Shown here piece by piece: positions 6,378-7,479 of a stretch of DNA of 7,479 nt (position 1 is the stretch's first letter; every line of letters starts with the position of its first letter). The notes beneath the pieces are model-generated. The model was not told the origin of the DNA and did no database searches. It saw nothing but the letters and a program-made list of their open reading frames with translations. This stretch comes from an uncultured Ignavibacteria bacterium (lineage in GTDB: Bacteria; Bacteroidota; Ignavibacteria; Kapaibacteriales; UBA961), in NCBI GenBank assembly GCA_937868245.1, contig CALMMI010000650.1, positions 1-7,479 on the forward strand. Direction: 5' to 3'. A program made the position numbers and the translations under genes.

Positions 6378-6881
6378 ATGATTATTCGTCCACTAACTGA
6401 AAACGATGCAGAACTTTATCAAAAGATAAGGTTGACTTCTCTTTTAGTTAGCCCGGATCCATTCGGTAGTACATACGACGAAGAAGTGAACATTCCCCTT
6501 GAAACATATATTGCAAGATTGAAAGAAGATGACAGGCAATTTGTCCTTGGTGCTTTTGAAAATGAATCCATTGTCGGTATGGTTGGATTACATGCTGAAA
6601 GAAGGCGAAAGCTATCCCATAAAGCAACTATTTGGGGGATGTTTGTAATGCCCGAATTCAGGGGAAAGGGAATTGCAAAGGCGTTGATGCGCGAAGCAAT
6701 TTTTAGATCCGGAGCTATTGATGACATTGAACAAATTAATCTTTGTGTGGTGTCGAACAATAAGGAAGCATTGAATCTTTATCAGTATTTAGGGTTTGAA
6801 ATATACGGACATGAACGCAGGGCATTAAAAACTCCAGATGGAAAGTATTTGGATGAAGATCACATGGTGCTTTTCCTTTGA
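6378..6881 (+). CDS. GNAT family N-acetyltransferase
   Basis: A 167-aa cytoplasmic GNAT-fold acetyltransferase that would use acetyl-CoA to acetylate an amine. The N-terminal strand MIIRPLTENDAELYQKIR is typical. Motif A is MFVMPEFRGKGIAKALM (88-104), with the pyrophosphate-binding R95-G-K-G98-I-A100 (R/QxxGxG/A). Motif B is seen in VVSNNKEALNLYQYLGFEIYG (124-144), with N127, A131 and the LGF turn, and ends in a strand with HERRALK. Length is standard for a stand-alone member. The substrate is not predictable; RimI-like protein acetylation or small-molecule acetylation are both possible. It starts 15 bases after yebC, with only a weak AAAAGG about a dozen bases before ATG, so translation may depend on coupling to yebC. 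Confidence 0.88.
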   Translation: MIIRPLTENDAELYQKIRLTSLLVSPDPFGSTYDEEVNIPLETYIARLKEDDRQFVLGAFENESIVGMVGLHAERRRKLSHKATIWGMFVMPEFRGKGIAKALMREAIFRSGAIDDIEQINLCVVSNNKEALNLYQYLGFEIYGHERRALKTPDGKYLDEDHMVLFL

Positions 6882-6913
6882 ATAGCTGAGGATACGATAA
6901 TAGTAATAAAATT

Positions 6914-6919
6914 TATAAT
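6914..6919 (+). promoter_or_regulatory. Candidate -10 box before the FKBP gene
   Basis: A perfect TATAAT lies 16 bases before the FKBP start codon in the 54-base gap after the acetyltransferase gene. No -35 element at 16-18 bases is recognisable and the leader would be very short. It could allow separate expression of the FKBP gene, but read-through from yebC is equally plausible. Confidence 0.25.
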
Positions 6920-6935
6920 TTGAATTAAGCTGAAA

Positions 6936-7479
6936 ATGAAGAACATTATCCTTTTGTTACTCTTGGTTGCAGCAATTGAAATACCTGTTTCGATGAATGC
7001 CCAAAATAAAGATACAATTACAACCAAGTCAGGTTTGAAATATTACTATACCAATCACGGAAATGGTGAGAAAACAAAACAGGGTTGGCTTATGCTTGTT
7101 CATTATACAGGTACATTCTTAGACGGTAGTATTTTCGATTCTTCTCGAGACCGTAATGTACCTTTTAGCTTTATATTAGGTAAGGGGCAGGTTATCAAGG
7201 GGTGGGACGAAGGAATATCGTTACTTAAAGTTGGTGACCGCGCAACATTTATCATTCCCTACGAGCTTGCTTATGGTGAAAAGGGTAGAAGCAGTATTCC
7301 TCCAAAAAGCACATTAGTCTTTGATGTAGAAGTTTTGGACATGAAAGAAAAATCACTTGAGATGGTAATAGGCGATATATTGTTTGCTGATACTGCAAAC
7401 ATAAATATAAAGGGAGCAATAGATAAAATTCAAGAGCTAAAAAAAGACGAGTTCAAAGGCATGCATGTTCGTGAGGCTG
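6936..7479 (+). CDS. Exported FKBP-type peptidyl-prolyl cis-trans isomerase, 3' end cut by window edge
   Basis: The first 181 residues of a secreted or periplasmic FKBP prolyl isomerase, which speeds cis-trans isomerisation of X-Pro bonds in folding proteins. Residues 1-22 form a Sec signal peptide with likely cleavage MNA|Q. The FKBP domain spans about 32-136. Active-site residues align with human FKBP12: Y57 (HYTG), D68 (FDSS), R73 and F77 (RDRNVPF), V86, I87 and W90 (QVIKGW), Y113 (AYG) and F129 (LVFDVEVL). The FKBP12 His87 position is replaced by a non-His residue near GRSSIPP. After the domain at least 45 further residues follow (LEMVIGDILF...IDKIQELKKDEFKGM), so this is longer than a minimal one-domain FKBP; the extra part is unassigned and runs off the window. 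The upstream region has no strong Shine-Dalgarno site, only an A-rich stretch. Confidence 0.9.
   Translation, partial: MKNIILLLLLVAAIEIPVSMNAQNKDTITTKSGLKYYYTNHGNGEKTKQGWLMLVHYTGTFLDGSIFDSSRDRNVPFSFILGKGQVIKGWDEGISLLKVGDRATFIIPYELAYGEKGRSSIPPKSTLVFDVEVLDMKEKSLEMVIGDILFADTANINIKGAIDKIQELKKDEFKGMHVREA

Noticed and set aside
5751..6760. Minus-strand open frames of 79 and 113 aa opposite yebC and the acetyltransferase
   Set aside because: They are antisense shadows of genes with full family motifs.
1..7479. CRISPR array, tRNA, insertion sequence ends or attachment sites
   Set aside because: No regularly spaced repeats, cloverleaf-like sequence, transposase motif or long terminal inverted repeats were seen.

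Overview
The window looks like a stretch of AT-rich chromosome from a member of the Bacteroidota/Ignavibacteria/Kapabacteria (FCB) assemblage. The best taxonomic evidence is a C-terminal type IX secretion (T9SS) sorting domain on the largest protein, a YebC with the N-terminus typical of Bacteroidota (MGRAFE...KRW), and a mixture of clear and nearly absent Shine-Dalgarno sites. The exact lineage cannot be fixed from the sequence alone.

Layout from left to right. Positions 1-487 (minus strand) hold the 5' part of pgsA, the phosphatidylglycerophosphate synthase, cut by the window edge. Divergent from it across a 235-base spacer is a two-gene toxin-antitoxin-like cassette on the plus strand: a 96-aa DUF6922-type protein overlapping by 46 bases with an AbiEii/AbiGii-family nucleotidyltransferase. 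The cassette ends in a 16-bp perfect hairpin that begins within the toxin stop codon. This hairpin also serves as the likely terminator of the convergent gene on the other strand.

Positions 1648-5301 (minus strand) encode a 1217-aa secreted multidomain protein. It has a signal peptide, a TolB-like beta-propeller region resembling the hydrazine synthase alpha-subunit family, one c-type heme motif (CASCH), four fibronectin-III-like repeats and a T9SS sorting domain. It is the most unusual gene in the window. A 353-base divergent intergenic region with candidate promoters and a 12-bp palindrome separates it from the next block.

Positions 5655-7479 (plus strand) carry yebC (translation/transcription regulator family), a GNAT N-acetyltransferase 15 bases downstream, and an exported FKBP-type peptidyl-prolyl isomerase cut by the right edge. 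yebC and the acetyltransferase probably form an operon. The FKBP gene may be co-transcribed or use its own promoter in the 54-base gap.

The genes do not form one obvious pathway. pgsA, yebC and the FKBP look like ordinary chromosomal genes, the AbiE-like pair is a small accessory module, and the heme-propeller protein is a lineage-specific cell-surface or secreted factor of unknown reaction. I saw no tRNA, rRNA, CRISPR array, transposase or insertion-sequence end.
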